A stretch of DNA of 64,000 nt from Amycolatopsis nalaikhensis (GCF_030264295.1 NZ_CP127173.1:7757501-7821500), one strand, 5' to 3'. Positions 27,235 to 36,178 are shown, counted from the stretch's first letter. A program made the numbers and translations. The notes: a model not told the origin generated them from the sequence alone.

Positions 27235-28151
27235 CCGAGCTGCGGGTGCTGATCTCCGACGACGACGTGATGATCCGCGACGTCCTCAAGGAGGTGCTGG
27301 ACTCCGAGTCCGGCATCGCCGTGGTCGCGGTCGCCGCCGACGCCGACGAGGCGATCCGGCTCGCCGAGCGCCACCGGCCCGAGGTCGCGGTCCTGGACGT
27401 CCGGATGCCCGGCGGGGGTGGGGCGCGGGCCGCGCGCGAGATCGCGCGACGCAGCCCGGGTACCGCCATCCTGGCCTTCTCGGCCTACGCCGATCGCGTC
27501 TCGATCGCCGGGCTCGCCGCGGCCGGGGTCACCGAGTACCTGGTGAAGGGCGCGCCGAACACGGCGATCGTCGAGGCCGTCCGGCGGCTGGGGAGCTCAG
27601 CCGCCGGACTGACCGGTCACCGGACGCGGTGCGCGTCGGCGACGCCGTCGAAGTCCGCGGGCAGCAGCGCGAACAGCCGCCGCACCACGCGCGACCGGCC
27701 GGGGTCCACGGTGAGGTGGGCGCCGGCGGCGTCGGCGAGCAGCTGGGCGCGCAGCAGCGAGTTCAGCCCGGCGACGGAGAAGAACGTGACGCCGGAGAGG
27801 TCGATGACGACCTCTTCGACCTGGCTGCGGATGCGGGACCGGAGCACTTCGTCGAGTCTGCGCGCGGTGCACAGGTCGACCTCCCCGGTGACGCGGACGG
27901 AGACCGTGCGGTGTCCGGGACGGAGTACGCGAAGCGACATGTGGCCGTCGGCGTTCATCCAGTCGGTGAGTTCGTGGTCGGCCGAGCGTGGTTCGGGAAC
28001 CATCGCGGCACACCCTTTCGTCGGGCGGTGGGGTGGGCCGGACGCGGGTCGCAGTGCCGTAGGCGGCAGCCTGCCTGCCCGGGCGCGAGTCGTCCGGCGT
28101 CGGCTGACGGCTCAACCGTGGAACCCCCGCAGCATAGTGCATTCGCACTAG
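27231..28151 (+). CDS. Response regulator receiver protein without a normal stop codon
   Basis: The first 126 residues are a clean receiver domain: ISDDDVMIRD, phospho-acceptor Asp in VAVLDVRMPGGGG, Thr/Ser position in FSAYAD, and Lys in YLVKGAP. It starts at the GTG overlapping the kinase stop, so it is the kinase partner. After about 27608 the frame stays open for another 180 codons, antisense to the STAS gene, with Arg/Ser-rich sequence unlike any domain. A TGA at 27610-27612 lies one frame off, right where a receiver-only protein should end. The functional protein is probably only 27231 to about 27610; a one-base indel (real or a sequence error) would explain it. No DNA-binding domain is present. 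Confidence 0.65.
   Translation: MTELRVLISDDDVMIRDVLKEVLDSESGIAVVAVAADADEAIRLAERHRPEVAVLDVRMPGGGGARAAREIARRSPGTAILAFSAYADRVSIAGLAAAGVTEYLVKGAPNTAIVEAVRRLGSSAAGLTGHRTRCASATPSKSAGSSANSRRTTRDRPGSTVRWAPAASASSWARSSEFSPATEKNVTPERSMTTSSTWLRMRDRSTSSSLRAVHRSTSPVTRTETVRCPGRSTRSDMWPSAFIQSVSSWSAERGSGTIAAHPFVGRWGGPDAGRSAVGGSLPARARVVRRRLTAQPWNPRSIVHSH
27617..28003 (-). CDS. STAS-domain protein (anti-sigma factor antagonist-like)
   Basis: The 128-residue protein has a STAS fold: VTGEVDLCTARRLDEVL, VVIDLSGVTFFSVAGLNSLL and a C-terminal LTVDPGRSRVVRRLF strand-helix. In classical antagonists the loop reads DSSG with a phosphorylated Ser; here it reads SVAG, so the usual acceptor is missing and control by an RsbW-type kinase may be lost or different. 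ATG 28003 is preceded by AAAGGG. It faces, and is overlapped by, the open frame extending from the receiver gene. Confidence 0.82.
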   Translation of the reverse strand: MVPEPRSADHELTDWMNADGHMSLRVLRPGHRTVSVRVTGEVDLCTARRLDEVLRSRIRSQVEEVVIDLSGVTFFSVAGLNSLLRAQLLADAAGAHLTVDPGRSRVVRRLFALLPADFDGVADAHRVR

Positions 28152-28166
28152 GTGAACCACCGGGCC

Positions 28167-29123
28167 TCACCCGCGCAGCGAAGCGACCGGCTTTCCGGTG
28201 CGGTCGCGCAGGAGCTCCCGGAGCGTGCCGGGGTGCTCGTAGCCGACCTTCCGGGCGATCGACTCCAGCGAGAGATCTGTCGTGCGCAGCAGGTGCGCGG
28301 CCTGCTCGACGCGCAGGTCCTGCACGAACCGCACCGGTGACGTGCCGAGCGTGCGCCGCACCGCGCGCTGCAGCGTGCGTTCGCTGACCCCGAGGTCCCG
28401 CGCCGCCGCCGGGAGGCTGACCGGCTCGGCGAGGTGGGCCCGGACCCAGCTCTCGAACGCCGCGACTGTCGGGTCGTGCCCGGCCAGCGCGCTCGCGATC
28501 GTGTACGCCGACTGCGACGGGCGTTCGTCGACGACCAGGTAGCGCGCGATCAGGTCGGCGAGCGCGGGGCTGCGGTGCCGGACGATCGCGAGCGCCAGGT
28601 CCACGTGCCCGAACGCCGCGCCGGCCGTGGTCACCCCGGCGGAGCTGACCACCATCCGCGTCTGGTCGAGCTCGACGGCGGGGTAGCGGGCGCGGAACAC
28701 CGGCGCCAGCCACCAGCTCGTGGTCGCCCGCTGCCCGTCGAGCACGCCGGCTTCGGCGAGCAGGAACGTCCCGGTGCACGCGGACGCGACCGGCGTGCCG
28801 GCCGCGCGCGCGGCGGCGACGGTCCGCCGTCCCGCCGCGGAAGCCGGGCCGGACACGTACGCCAGCAGCTCCTCCGGCCGCCGTTCGGCCAGCGCGGGCA
28901 CGATCAGCAGCTCGGCGTCCGCGGCCTGCCGCAGCGGTTCGGTGGCGACGAGGTGCCCGACGCCGGTCCGCACCCGCCGTTTCGCCCCGACCGTCGTGAC
29001 TTCCCAGGCGGGCGGCGGCTGGGCCAGCTCGCCGCGCATGGCGTTCGCCGCGTCGAGCACGTCGAGCAGCGCCGCCAGCCCGGAGTCGAACACGCCGTCG
29101 TAGGCGAGGACCGCGACCTTCAT
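28167..29123 (-). CDS. GlxA-type transcriptional regulator (DJ-1/PfpI domain plus AraC HTH)
   Basis: The 318-residue protein has an N-terminal DJ-1/PfpI-like domain (MKVAVLAYDGVFDSGLAALL, then VASACTGTFLLAEAG with the nucleophile-elbow Cys). The C-terminal AraC/XylS domain (about 215-318) contains RDLGVSERTLQRAVRRTLG and YEHPGTLRELLRD. Members activate or repress adjacent metabolic genes. Divergent from the small monooxygenase at 29219, with 95 bp between them, which is its likely target. The ATG at 29123 gives the standard N-terminus. Confidence 0.9.
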   Translation of the reverse strand: MKVAVLAYDGVFDSGLAALLDVLDAANAMRGELAQPPPAWEVTTVGAKRRVRTGVGHLVATEPLRQAADAELLIVPALAERRPEELLAYVSGPASAAGRRTVAAARAAGTPVASACTGTFLLAEAGVLDGQRATTSWWLAPVFRARYPAVELDQTRMVVSSAGVTTAGAAFGHVDLALAIVRHRSPALADLIARYLVVDERPSQSAYTIASALAGHDPTVAAFESWVRAHLAEPVSLPAAARDLGVSERTLQRAVRRTLGTSPVRFVQDLRVEQAAHLLRTTDLSLESIARKVGYEHPGTLRELLRDRTGKPVASLRG

Positions 29124-29218
29124 GTCGGAAACGGTAGCAAACGTGTCGTTTCTGCCACTGACGCCGAGCCCCGCCGCGGCCCTAGCTTGAGGACGTCCGA
29201 ACGAACCGAGGAGTGAAG

Positions 29219-29515
29219 ATGAAGATCGGTCTGCTGGCCACCATCGAGGCCAAGCCCGAGCACGCCGAAGAGGTGGCGGCCATGCTCGGCGGCGCCGTCG
29301 AGCTCGCCAACGCCGAACAGCACACCCAGGCGTGGTTCGCGTTCCGCGTCGACGCGACGACCTTCGGCGTGTTCGACACCTTCGGCGACGAGGCGGGCCG
29401 GCGCGCCCACCTCGAAGGCCGGATCGCCGCGGCACTGACCGAGGCCGCCGCGACGACGCTCGCCGCGCCGCCGGACATCCGGGAGATCGACCTGCTCGGG
29501 GTCAAGCTGCCGTGA
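29219..29515 (+). CDS. Antibiotic-biosynthesis-type monooxygenase (ABM, dimeric ferredoxin-like fold)
   Basis: A 98-residue protein with the small ABM fold: IGLLATIEAKPEHAEEVAAML, TQAWFAFRVDATTFGVFDTF and an EGRIAAALTEAA helix. Such proteins are quinone-forming monooxygenases or stress-linked enzymes without cofactors. ATG 29219 is favoured over GTG 29213 because GAGGAG (29208-29213) needs a five-base spacer. Divergent from the GlxA-type regulator. Confidence 0.85.
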   Translation: MKIGLLATIEAKPEHAEEVAAMLGGAVELANAEQHTQAWFAFRVDATTFGVFDTFGDEAGRRAHLEGRIAAALTEAAATTLAAPPDIREIDLLGVKLP

Positions 29516-29574
29516 CGTCCGCCTGGCGGCCCCGGCGCGGGGCCGCCAGGCTGGTCGGTGAGGAAGGAGCGCGC

Positions 29575-29883
29575 ATGCCCACCACCGTCGTCAACCTGAA
29601 GGGCCACCGGGGCGACCCGGACTACGCCGACGTCGTCTACGTCGGGCGGCCGATGCACCGGGGCGGCTGGCACCTCGAAGGCTCGAAGCTCGCCAGCCCC
29701 TTCAAGCCCGGGAAGGACGGCACCCGCGAAGAGGTCCTCGAGAAGTACCGCGAGTACCTGCTGTCCCGGCCGGACCTGCTGGCGCTGCTGCCGGACCTGC
29801 GCGGACGGCGGCTCGGCTGCTGGTGCGTCCCCGAGCCCTGCCACGCCCAGGTCATCGCCGACGTCGCGGATCACGGCCCGTAA
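29575..29883 (+). CDS. DUF4326 domain protein
   Basis: The 102-residue protein matches the DUF4326 pattern: VVNLKGHRGD, VYVGRPMHRGGW, LASPFKPG and the C-terminal LRGRRLGCWCVPEPCHAQV with a CxC and a following Cys-His. The Cys/His set could bind metal. Function unknown; relatives occur in phages and bacteria. AGGAAGGAG stands just before the ATG. Follows the ABM gene by 59 bp on the same strand. Confidence 0.85.
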   Translation: MPTTVVNLKGHRGDPDYADVVYVGRPMHRGGWHLEGSKLASPFKPGKDGTREEVLEKYREYLLSRPDLLALLPDLRGRRLGCWCVPEPCHAQVIADVADHGP

Positions 29884-29935
29884 CGACGCACACCCCCTCC
29901 GCGAGTAACCTGGCGACACGAGGGGGTGATCGCCG

Positions 29936-32494
29936 GTGCCCGCGGGACGACACGGCGGCGTCGACCAAGCCGAACTGCCGGAGGCTCACCGGATCAGGTG
30001 GTGGCTGGCGGCGGTGACGGCCGGGCTCGTCGCGATCAGCTCCGCCGTCGTGCCCTACCTGCCGTTCTTCCAGAGCTGGACGTTCGTCCGCGACCCGAAG
30101 ATCGCCAGTGTCATCACCTGGACCGTGCTGCAGACGTCGGTCGTCATCGTCTCCGCCGTTCTCACGCTGTACTTCGTCGGCAAGGCACGGCTCGAAGCCG
30201 CCGCGTTCCGGGCCAACCAGATCGACATCCGCCTGTTCGTCGACGAGCGGCCCGCGGACAGCCACGACCGCGAGATCGACTCCGCCGTCGAGCTGACCGC
30301 GACCTTCAAGCGGTTCCTCAACGACTCGCGCCTCTACACGCCGACCCCGGTTCCCGGCGTCGGCAGCTCCTACGACTTCATCCAGATCGTCGAGCACGCC
30401 GGCGACTCCGCGGACGGCTGGTGGAAGGCCGCCACCAAGCTGATCCGGCTCGCCCAGCCGCCCGCCGCGTTCACCGTCACCGGAACGATCCGGCCCGGCA
30501 ACACCGCCGGCCGCTACCAGCTCATCCTGGAGCTCGTGCGCGTCCCGCGGTTCGCCGCCAGCCCGCTGGTCATCGAGGACGAGAACTGGCCGCGCGTGCT
30601 GCACCGGGCCGCGAACGCCGTGGCGGCGCTGGTCATCCCGCGCAGCGCCTACGTCCGCACGAACATCCACTGGGCCGCCTGGCGCGACGCGAAGATCCCG
30701 TACGAGCTCTTCGACGCCTACCAGCGGGCCAACCACTTCGTCACCTACCGCCGCTACGACGAGGCGCTCGCCGAGTACTACCGGGCGGTCAGCCTCGACC
30801 CGTCGAACGTCTACATCAGACTCGAAATCGCGGCGCTGCAAGAACAACTCGACCTGCACCTGGACGCGCTCGCCACCTACGACGACGTGATCACCGTGTG
30901 CAGCAGGGGACATCCGACGCTGGCCCGCTGGTGGATCGGCCCGGACTTCGCGCGCCAGCCCCGCCACGCGGGCCGCGGCCGCGACGTCGCGCTGCTGATC
31001 GCCCGCTACCGGCACGCGCTCGTCATGGGTCACGGCGACTCCGTGGCCGGGTCCTGGTGGGTGCGGCGCACCACCGCGGGCGCGCCCGACGACGCGCGGG
31101 CCGCCCGCCGCGCAGAGCTGCGGGCCGCGCTGGAGCTGCGGTTCCGCCGGTACGTCGACCTCGACGTGCGCGTGCGGCCGTACGCGATCCCGCGCGAGAA
31201 GCGGCTCGAGCTGCACCGGCGCGTGCTGCGGACGCCGGTGAAGGAGCTGGTCGTCAACGAGGCGACGCCGGAGCAGCTGGCCGAGTACAACCAGCGCGCC
31301 GCGGAGCTCCGCTCGTACCTCGGCGCGTTGTCGCAGTACGAGATCGAGCGGCTCATCGAGGATTACCGCCGGTTCGGCAGGCGCTGGCGGCGCAGCTGGC
31401 AGCAGCTGACGAACCGCGCGCTCGACCTGTCGCTGGTCTGGACGGTGGTGCGCCGCGCGATGGCCGACATCGAGCCGGTCACCGGCGCGGTCCCGGTGCC
31501 CCAGCCCGCCTACCCGGGCAGCCGCGAGCGGCTGGCCGACGTCTGCCCGGACCGGCGCTGGCCCCCGGACCCGCGCGCGCTCGACGAAACCGTCGAAGCC
31601 GCGGGACCGCGGAAAACGTGGGAAGAGTGCTACAACGCGGCGAGCGTGTACGCCGTCGCCATGCTCGAAGTCGGCCCGCGCGGCGAACGCGATTTGCGCG
31701 ACCGCGCGCGCAACCCGCGTCTCACCGGCGAAGCGCGCGACGAAGTGGCCCGCCGCGCGATCCGCGAGCTGTACCACGCCGCGACCATCAGCCACAGCGG
31801 GCGGCTGCCGGAGCGCCGGTCGTGGGTGATGGGGGAGGACCCGGACCTCGCCGCGCTGCGTGGCCACGAGCTGTTCCGCGTCTTCGAGATGGTCACCTTC
31901 TCCCCGGACCGCGCGGCCCCGCTGCGGCCGCAACGCGCGCACGTGTGGGAACAGGTGAGCTACGTCCGGCAGCTCGTCGGCGAAATCGCCGCCTGCCGCG
32001 CGCATTTCTGGCGGACCCGCGAAGCCGCGCCGGACGACCGGACGCTCGCGCGCTGGCGCTCGGCCGACCGGGACGCCTGGCGCAAGCTCGCGCAGCTGGC
32101 CACCGGCAAGCAGGACTGGTACACGCGGTATCAGGCGATCTGCGCGTTCCGCGAGTGGTCGGCGGACTCGGGCTACCCGGGTTCGATCGCCGGTTTCCCG
32201 CTCTACTGCGAGGAACGGCTGCACGCCCAGCTGCGCGGCGCGGCCGGCCCGCGGGTGAAGGCCGGGCTCGACGCGAACATCGTCGTGCGCGAGTACGTGC
32301 GGCTGTGCGACCAGCGGCTCGACCACCTCGCGGCCGACATCGCCGAGATCGTCGAGCGGCCCGCCGCCGACGACTTCCTGGCGTGCGCCGAGCTGTGGGC
32401 GGCGCTCGGCGCGTGGTTCGACGACGACATCGCCGACGGCTCGTCGGCGGGCGAGCGGCGCGAGCGGTTCCGGAAGCTGGCCCAGCCCGCCTAG
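29936..32494 (+). CDS. Large membrane-anchored TPR-containing protein of unknown function
   Basis: I do not recognise this 852-residue protein. Two transmembrane helices lie near the N-terminus (about 22-44, WLAAVTAGLVAISSAVVPYL; and 58-80, VLQTSVVIVSAVLTLYFVG). The large remainder is cytoplasmic, Arg- and Trp-rich. A TPR-like pair around 262-320 (YDEALAEYYRAVSLDPSN, then LDALATYDDVITV) suggests protein-protein contacts. The GTG start at 29936 follows GAGGGGG. Its TAG stop is also the stop of the convergent ligase gene through a shared CTAG (32491-32494). Confidence 0.85.
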   Translation: MPAGRHGGVDQAELPEAHRIRWWLAAVTAGLVAISSAVVPYLPFFQSWTFVRDPKIASVITWTVLQTSVVIVSAVLTLYFVGKARLEAAAFRANQIDIRLFVDERPADSHDREIDSAVELTATFKRFLNDSRLYTPTPVPGVGSSYDFIQIVEHAGDSADGWWKAATKLIRLAQPPAAFTVTGTIRPGNTAGRYQLILELVRVPRFAASPLVIEDENWPRVLHRAANAVAALVIPRSAYVRTNIHWAAWRDAKIPYELFDAYQRANHFVTYRRYDEALAEYYRAVSLDPSNVYIRLEIAALQEQLDLHLDALATYDDVITVCSRGHPTLARWWIGPDFARQPRHAGRGRDVALLIARYRHALVMGHGDSVAGSWWVRRTTAGAPDDARAARRAELRAALELRFRRYVDLDVRVRPYAIPREKRLELHRRVLRTPVKELVVNEATPEQLAEYNQRAAELRSYLGALSQYEIERLIEDYRRFGRRWRRSWQQLTNRALDLSLVWTVVRRAMADIEPVTGAVPVPQPAYPGSRERLADVCPDRRWPPDPRALDETVEAAGPRKTWEECYNAASVYAVAMLEVGPRGERDLRDRARNPRLTGEARDEVARRAIRELYHAATISHSGRLPERRSWVMGEDPDLAALRGHELFRVFEMVTFSPDRAAPLRPQRAHVWEQVSYVRQLVGEIAACRAHFWRTREAAPDDRTLARWRSADRDAWRKLAQLATGKQDWYTRYQAICAFREWSADSGYPGSIAGFPLYCEERLHAQLRGAAGPRVKAGLDANIVVREYVRLCDQRLDHLAADIAEIVERPAADDFLACAELWAALGAWFDDDIADGSSAGERRERFRKLAQPA

Positions 32495-33936
32495 GACGGC
32501 CGCGTGTAGCGGTGCTTGACCCCGACCGGGAAGTACTCGGGGTCGCCCGCCGGGCGCAGCACGACGTCGGGCTGCTGGCGTTCTTCCGGGACGTAGTGGG
32601 CGAACTCGCTGTTGAGCCGGACCAGCTGTTCGCGGACGGCGGTGGCGATCGCCGCGGCGTCGGCGGTCGCGCCCGGCGCCGTCTCGACGGTGATCCGCAA
32701 CCGCCGGTCGCGGTCTTCGTCCTCGACCGCCTCGATGACGAACTTGCCGGTGACGGTGTCGCTGATGCCGGGCTGCTCGAGGCCGACGGTGACGTTCTCC
32801 GGGTAGACGTTGGCGCCGAAGAACGACACGGTGAACAGCGACCGCCCGAAGACGTACACGAACGGCAGCTCGGGGCCGGGCGGCGGCGTGAACCCGTGCC
32901 GGGCGCAGAGAGCGAGCAGTTCGGCGTGCGGGAGGAGCCCGCCGTCGTCGGCGATGTGGTAGCGGATCAGCGGGATCCCGCCGTCCGCGGAGAAGAGCAG
33001 CGTGCCCTCGTGCACCTCGAAGAACCGGCTCGCCGGGTCGTACTGCACGAGCGTCGGCAGCCGGGCGTCGCCGAAGACCTCCCGCGCCAGCTCGGGGCGG
33101 TCGGCGAAGAACCGCCGGATGGCGACCGAGAGCGGGGTTTCGGTGCCGAGCACGCCCGCGTCGGCGGTGCCGTAGAGCGACGCGATGTGCCGGACCGGGT
33201 CGGTCACGCCGGCCCGCTGCCCGACGAGGTCCCGCCACTGCTCGCTGAAGACCTCGCCGGCGAGCACGAGCTTGATCGCGTAGGCGGGCCAGTCGAGGCC
33301 CTCGGCGAGCCCGGTGTCGACGACGTCCTTGACGAACGGCGGGTAGCCGAGCAACACGACCTGTTCGAAGTGCGGCGCGAGTTCGGGCAGCACGCGCAGG
33401 ATTTCGGCCTTGTTGTTGCCCGGCGCGACAACGGTGATCGGGCAGCCCTTGGCGGCGAGGTGGCGCACGCACGCCGTCGTGAAGAGGCCGCCGACCCAGG
33501 TGCCGAGCGGAAAGCAGACGACGGCGAGGGTGCTGCGCCGATCGGCTTCGAAGGCATCGACGAGCACGGTTTCGAAGCGGCGGGCGACGTGCAGCTCGTC
33601 TTCGAGGGCGCGGGGCCAGATCGTCGGCTGCCCGCTCGACCCGGAGGAGACGGCGATCATGTCGCAGCCGGCGAAGGTGCCGTCGCGGCACAGCTCGGGG
33701 AGCGGGTACTTGCGGTGGTAGGAGGCCTTGTCGGCCAGCGGCAGGGTGCGGAAGTCCGCCATGGTCGTGATTTCGCCGGGGGCGATCCCGTGTTCCCGCA
33801 GGAACTTCCGGTACGCGGGCACGGTTTCCGCGGTCTTGTGGAACAGATCGAGAAGGTGACTTTCGGACGGCGGCTCGGGTGGGGCGAAGAAGGTGTCGAA
33901 CGCCTGCCGCACACGGGTCCGCCGACCGAGGTCCAT
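32491..33936 (-). CDS. Phenylacetate-CoA ligase-like adenylate-forming enzyme
   Basis: The 481-residue protein belongs to the PaaK/coenzyme F390 synthetase branch of adenylating enzymes. Visible are AVSSGSSGQPTIWPR (the phosphate-binding loop), ASLYGTADAGVLGTETP (the adenine/acid-binding region) and IPLIRYHIADDGG. A C-terminal domain with YVFGRSLFTVSFFGANVYPE and an end region LNSEFAHYVPEE follows. It would activate an aryl or alkyl acid as an adenylate or CoA thioester. The ATG at 33936 starts within the MarR divergon; the MarR protein is the likely regulator. Substrate unknown. Confidence 0.85.
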   Translation of the reverse strand: MDLGRRTRVRQAFDTFFAPPEPPSESHLLDLFHKTAETVPAYRKFLREHGIAPGEITTMADFRTLPLADKASYHRKYPLPELCRDGTFAGCDMIAVSSGSSGQPTIWPRALEDELHVARRFETVLVDAFEADRRSTLAVVCFPLGTWVGGLFTTACVRHLAAKGCPITVVAPGNNKAEILRVLPELAPHFEQVVLLGYPPFVKDVVDTGLAEGLDWPAYAIKLVLAGEVFSEQWRDLVGQRAGVTDPVRHIASLYGTADAGVLGTETPLSVAIRRFFADRPELAREVFGDARLPTLVQYDPASRFFEVHEGTLLFSADGGIPLIRYHIADDGGLLPHAELLALCARHGFTPPPGPELPFVYVFGRSLFTVSFFGANVYPENVTVGLEQPGISDTVTGKFVIEAVEDEDRDRRLRITVETAPGATADAAAIATAVREQLVRLNSEFAHYVPEERQQPDVVLRPAGDPEYFPVGVKHRYTRPS

Positions 33937-33964
33937 GATCGCAGCATAACGGCCACCGCGTGCC

Positions 33965-34453
33965 ATGATGGGCGGCGTGAGCACCTCTGCCGAGCCGCAG
34001 CCCGCGGGCGCGCCGCTGACCTTGTACTTGGTCAAGCGGCTCGAGCTGGTGGTGCGGGCCCTGCTCGACGACGCGCTGAGGCCGCTCGGGCTCACGACGT
34101 TGCAGTACACGGCGCTGACGGTGCTCGAAGCGAGCGGCGCGCTGTCGTCGGCGCAGCTGGCGCGCCGGTCGTTCCTGCGGCCGCAGACGATGCACGAGAT
34201 GGTGCTGGCGTTGGAAAAGCGCGGACTGATCGCGCGGACCCCGAAGCCGGACAACAAGCGAGTCCTGCTGGCGGGCCTGACGGACGCGGGCCGTGCGTTG
34301 CTGGCGGAGTGCGCCCCGGCGGTGGCGGAGGTGGAGGACGCGCTGCTGGCCGACCTGAGCCCGGGCCAGCGAGCGACGTTCCGCGAGGGGCTCCAGCACG
34401 GGGTGACGGCGCTGGGAGCGTTGTCCGACCACCGGCGTTCGCAGGAAGCCTGA
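33965..34453 (+). CDS. MarR-family transcriptional regulator
   Basis: The roughly 160-residue protein has a winged-helix domain: LGLTTLQYTALTVLE, SSAQLARRSFLRPQTMHEM as recognition helix, LEKRGLIARTPKPDNKR wing and LTDAGRALLAE. Divergent from the PaaK-like ligase with a 28-bp gap, so it probably controls both genes. Three starts are possible (ATG 33965, ATG 33968, GTG 33977); none has a strong ribosome site, and a near-leaderless transcript is plausible. Confidence 0.88.
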   Translation: MMGGVSTSAEPQPAGAPLTLYLVKRLELVVRALLDDALRPLGLTTLQYTALTVLEASGALSSAQLARRSFLRPQTMHEMVLALEKRGLIARTPKPDNKRVLLAGLTDAGRALLAECAPAVAEVEDALLADLSPGQRATFREGLQHGVTALGALSDHRRSQEA

Positions 34454-34630
34454 GGTCCGGGCGAGGAACATCAAAGGCGCGCCTGGGGTATCCGAATCGC
34501 CCGGTTGGAGTCTTCACTCAGGCTTGCTGATAGGCCGGTCGAGTGGAAGCGCCGGGGGAGGCGTAGCGCGGGTGTGACGAGGGCCGTTGAGGGGTAAGTC
34601 CTGTGCTCCCACAATTGGAGGTAGGCCGAC

Positions 34631-35770
34631 GTGACCCGGGCTCGCGACGTGGACGGCGTGCTTGTCGCCGCGCGCAGGCTGCTGGTGGTCGCGGGAGCGG
34701 TGGCGGGCTTCTGGCTGGTGTCGTGGCTGGTGTCCGGCCAGGCCGAGGCGGCGGGGGAGCCGGACCCGGTCGGTGGGGTGGTTTCACGGGTGGCGCCGGG
34801 CCCTGTTGACGACCTGGTTTCGCGGGTCGTGCGCGGGGAGCCTGTGCCGGACCCGGTTGGTGACATCGCTTCACGAGTGGTGCACCGGGAATCCGTGGCG
34901 CGGAAGAGCCCGGCCGTTCGGCTGCCGGACCGCGCGGTCAAGCCGGTGTCGCGTGTGGTCGAGGCGGCGGTTTCGCCCGTGGCTCGGACCGCGGGTGCTG
35001 TCGTCGCGCCGTTCGAGCGCGCTGTTGTCCCGCCGGTTGCCGGGGTCGCCTCCGCGGTGGCCGAGCCTGTGGTGCGGGCGACCGCGCCGCTGTCGAAGAC
35101 CGCTCGGGCGGTGGCCGCCCCGGTCACCGGAGCCATCGCCGGAATTGCGCGGCCGGTCGTAGCGAGCGTGGCCGGTGTGCTCGAGCCGGTCGTGGACGGT
35201 GTCGTCCGCCCGGTCGTCGCCCCGGTGACCGGCGCGCTGACCCCCGTCCTCGAGCCCGTCGTGGATGGCGTCCTCCGGCCGATCCTCACCCCGGTGACCG
35301 GCGCACTCGCCCCGGTCGCGGAGCCAATCGTCACCCCCGTGGCCAACCCGGTCGCCGACCCGGCGATCGACAGCCCCACCCTGGTCTTCAGCCCCGTCAA
35401 CGATCGTCCGCAAGGCGAGGCGATCTACCCCCAGCCGCAACTTCCCCTCACCGCCGTCGCAGCTGAGCCGCGAGCGACCGCCACCGCCGAGGGCAGCCAA
35501 GACCAAGCCGCCGTCGAAACCGTCCCGGACTGCGGGGCCTCACCCGCGCACCACCCCACGGCACCACGGCAAGAAAACACCCCGGCGCCGACCGCCCCCA
35601 CCAGGCACACTCCAGCCCCGGCGGACGCCGCCTTCGGGACCGCCTTCAGCTCCCCCGTCGCCGTCCTGAACCCGGACCCCGGCCCCCGCGCCACCGCGGG
35701 CTTCACCCTGTCGCACGGGGAGTTCGTGCCGCTCTGGCGGGCGTGCGAACCCGGCACCGGCCCGGGCTAG
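34631..35770 (+). CDS. Exported or membrane-anchored Pro/Val-repeat protein of unknown function
   Basis: The 379-residue protein starts at a GTG nine bases after GGAGG. An N-terminal hydrophobic helix (LLVVAGAVAGFWLVSWLVSG) followed by QAEAAG looks like a signal peptide. Residues about 40-240 form a quasi-repeat of V-x-x-P-V segments; the clearest are two near-identical 23-residue units beginning VVDGVVRPVVAPVTGAL and VVDGVLRPILTPVTGAL. The C-terminal part is Pro/Ala/Thr-rich and ends in LSHGEFVPLWRACEPG. No family recognised; a cell-wall-spanning or surface role is inferred from composition only. Confidence 0.8.
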   Translation: MTRARDVDGVLVAARRLLVVAGAVAGFWLVSWLVSGQAEAAGEPDPVGGVVSRVAPGPVDDLVSRVVRGEPVPDPVGDIASRVVHRESVARKSPAVRLPDRAVKPVSRVVEAAVSPVARTAGAVVAPFERAVVPPVAGVASAVAEPVVRATAPLSKTARAVAAPVTGAIAGIARPVVASVAGVLEPVVDGVVRPVVAPVTGALTPVLEPVVDGVLRPILTPVTGALAPVAEPIVTPVANPVADPAIDSPTLVFSPVNDRPQGEAIYPQPQLPLTAVAAEPRATATAEGSQDQAAVETVPDCGASPAHHPTAPRQENTPAPTAPTRHTPAPADAAFGTAFSSPVAVLNPDPGPRATAGFTLSHGEFVPLWRACEPGTGPG

Positions 35771-35872
35771 ACCCGTCCCGATCCTCCGTTCGTCGCGCGG
35801 TCCGCGGCGTGCTCCGCGCTGCCCGCGACCAGCCGAAACCGAACCGAAACCCACGCGTGGAAGAGGGACGAA

Positions 35873-36178
35873 ATGGAAGCGAACGTGTTCGACCTCGGGA
35901 AGGTGCGAAGAGACGCGGTGGTCACCGTCCGCCTGGACGCGATGGCCAACGTCAGGCTCCTGACGGAGGTCAACTTCCAGGCTTACCGGCGCCGGCAGTA
36001 CTACCGGATGCACGGCGGGGTGGCCACCGCACCGATGTTCAAGATCCACATCCCGGCCAACGCCCACTGGTTCCTGGTGCTCGACGTCGAGGGGCTGGAA
36101 AACCTGCCCCTGCGCCCGCGGGTGAGCGTCGAGCCCGAACCGGCCGTCACCGCTCGTGGACGCACCGGCCTCCGGTGA
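35873..36178 (+). CDS. DUF1883 domain protein
   Basis: A 101-residue protein with the DUF1883 pattern: VRRDAVVTVRLDAMANVRLL, NFQAYRRRQYYRMHGG, then FKIHIPANAHWFLVLDVEG. The domain is of unknown function and elsewhere occurs fused to TIR domains, where a ligand- or partner-binding role has been suggested. Here it stands alone. Its last 32 bp overlap the 3' end of the convergent amidohydrolase. Confidence 0.85.
   Translation: MEANVFDLGKVRRDAVVTVRLDAMANVRLLTEVNFQAYRRRQYYRMHGGVATAPMFKIHIPANAHWFLVLDVEGLENLPLRPRVSVEPEPAVTARGRTGLR

Noticed and set aside
29852..34474. Very long minus-strand ORF (1540 codons)
   Set aside because: It spans parts of three real genes in a wrong frame; no family motifs.
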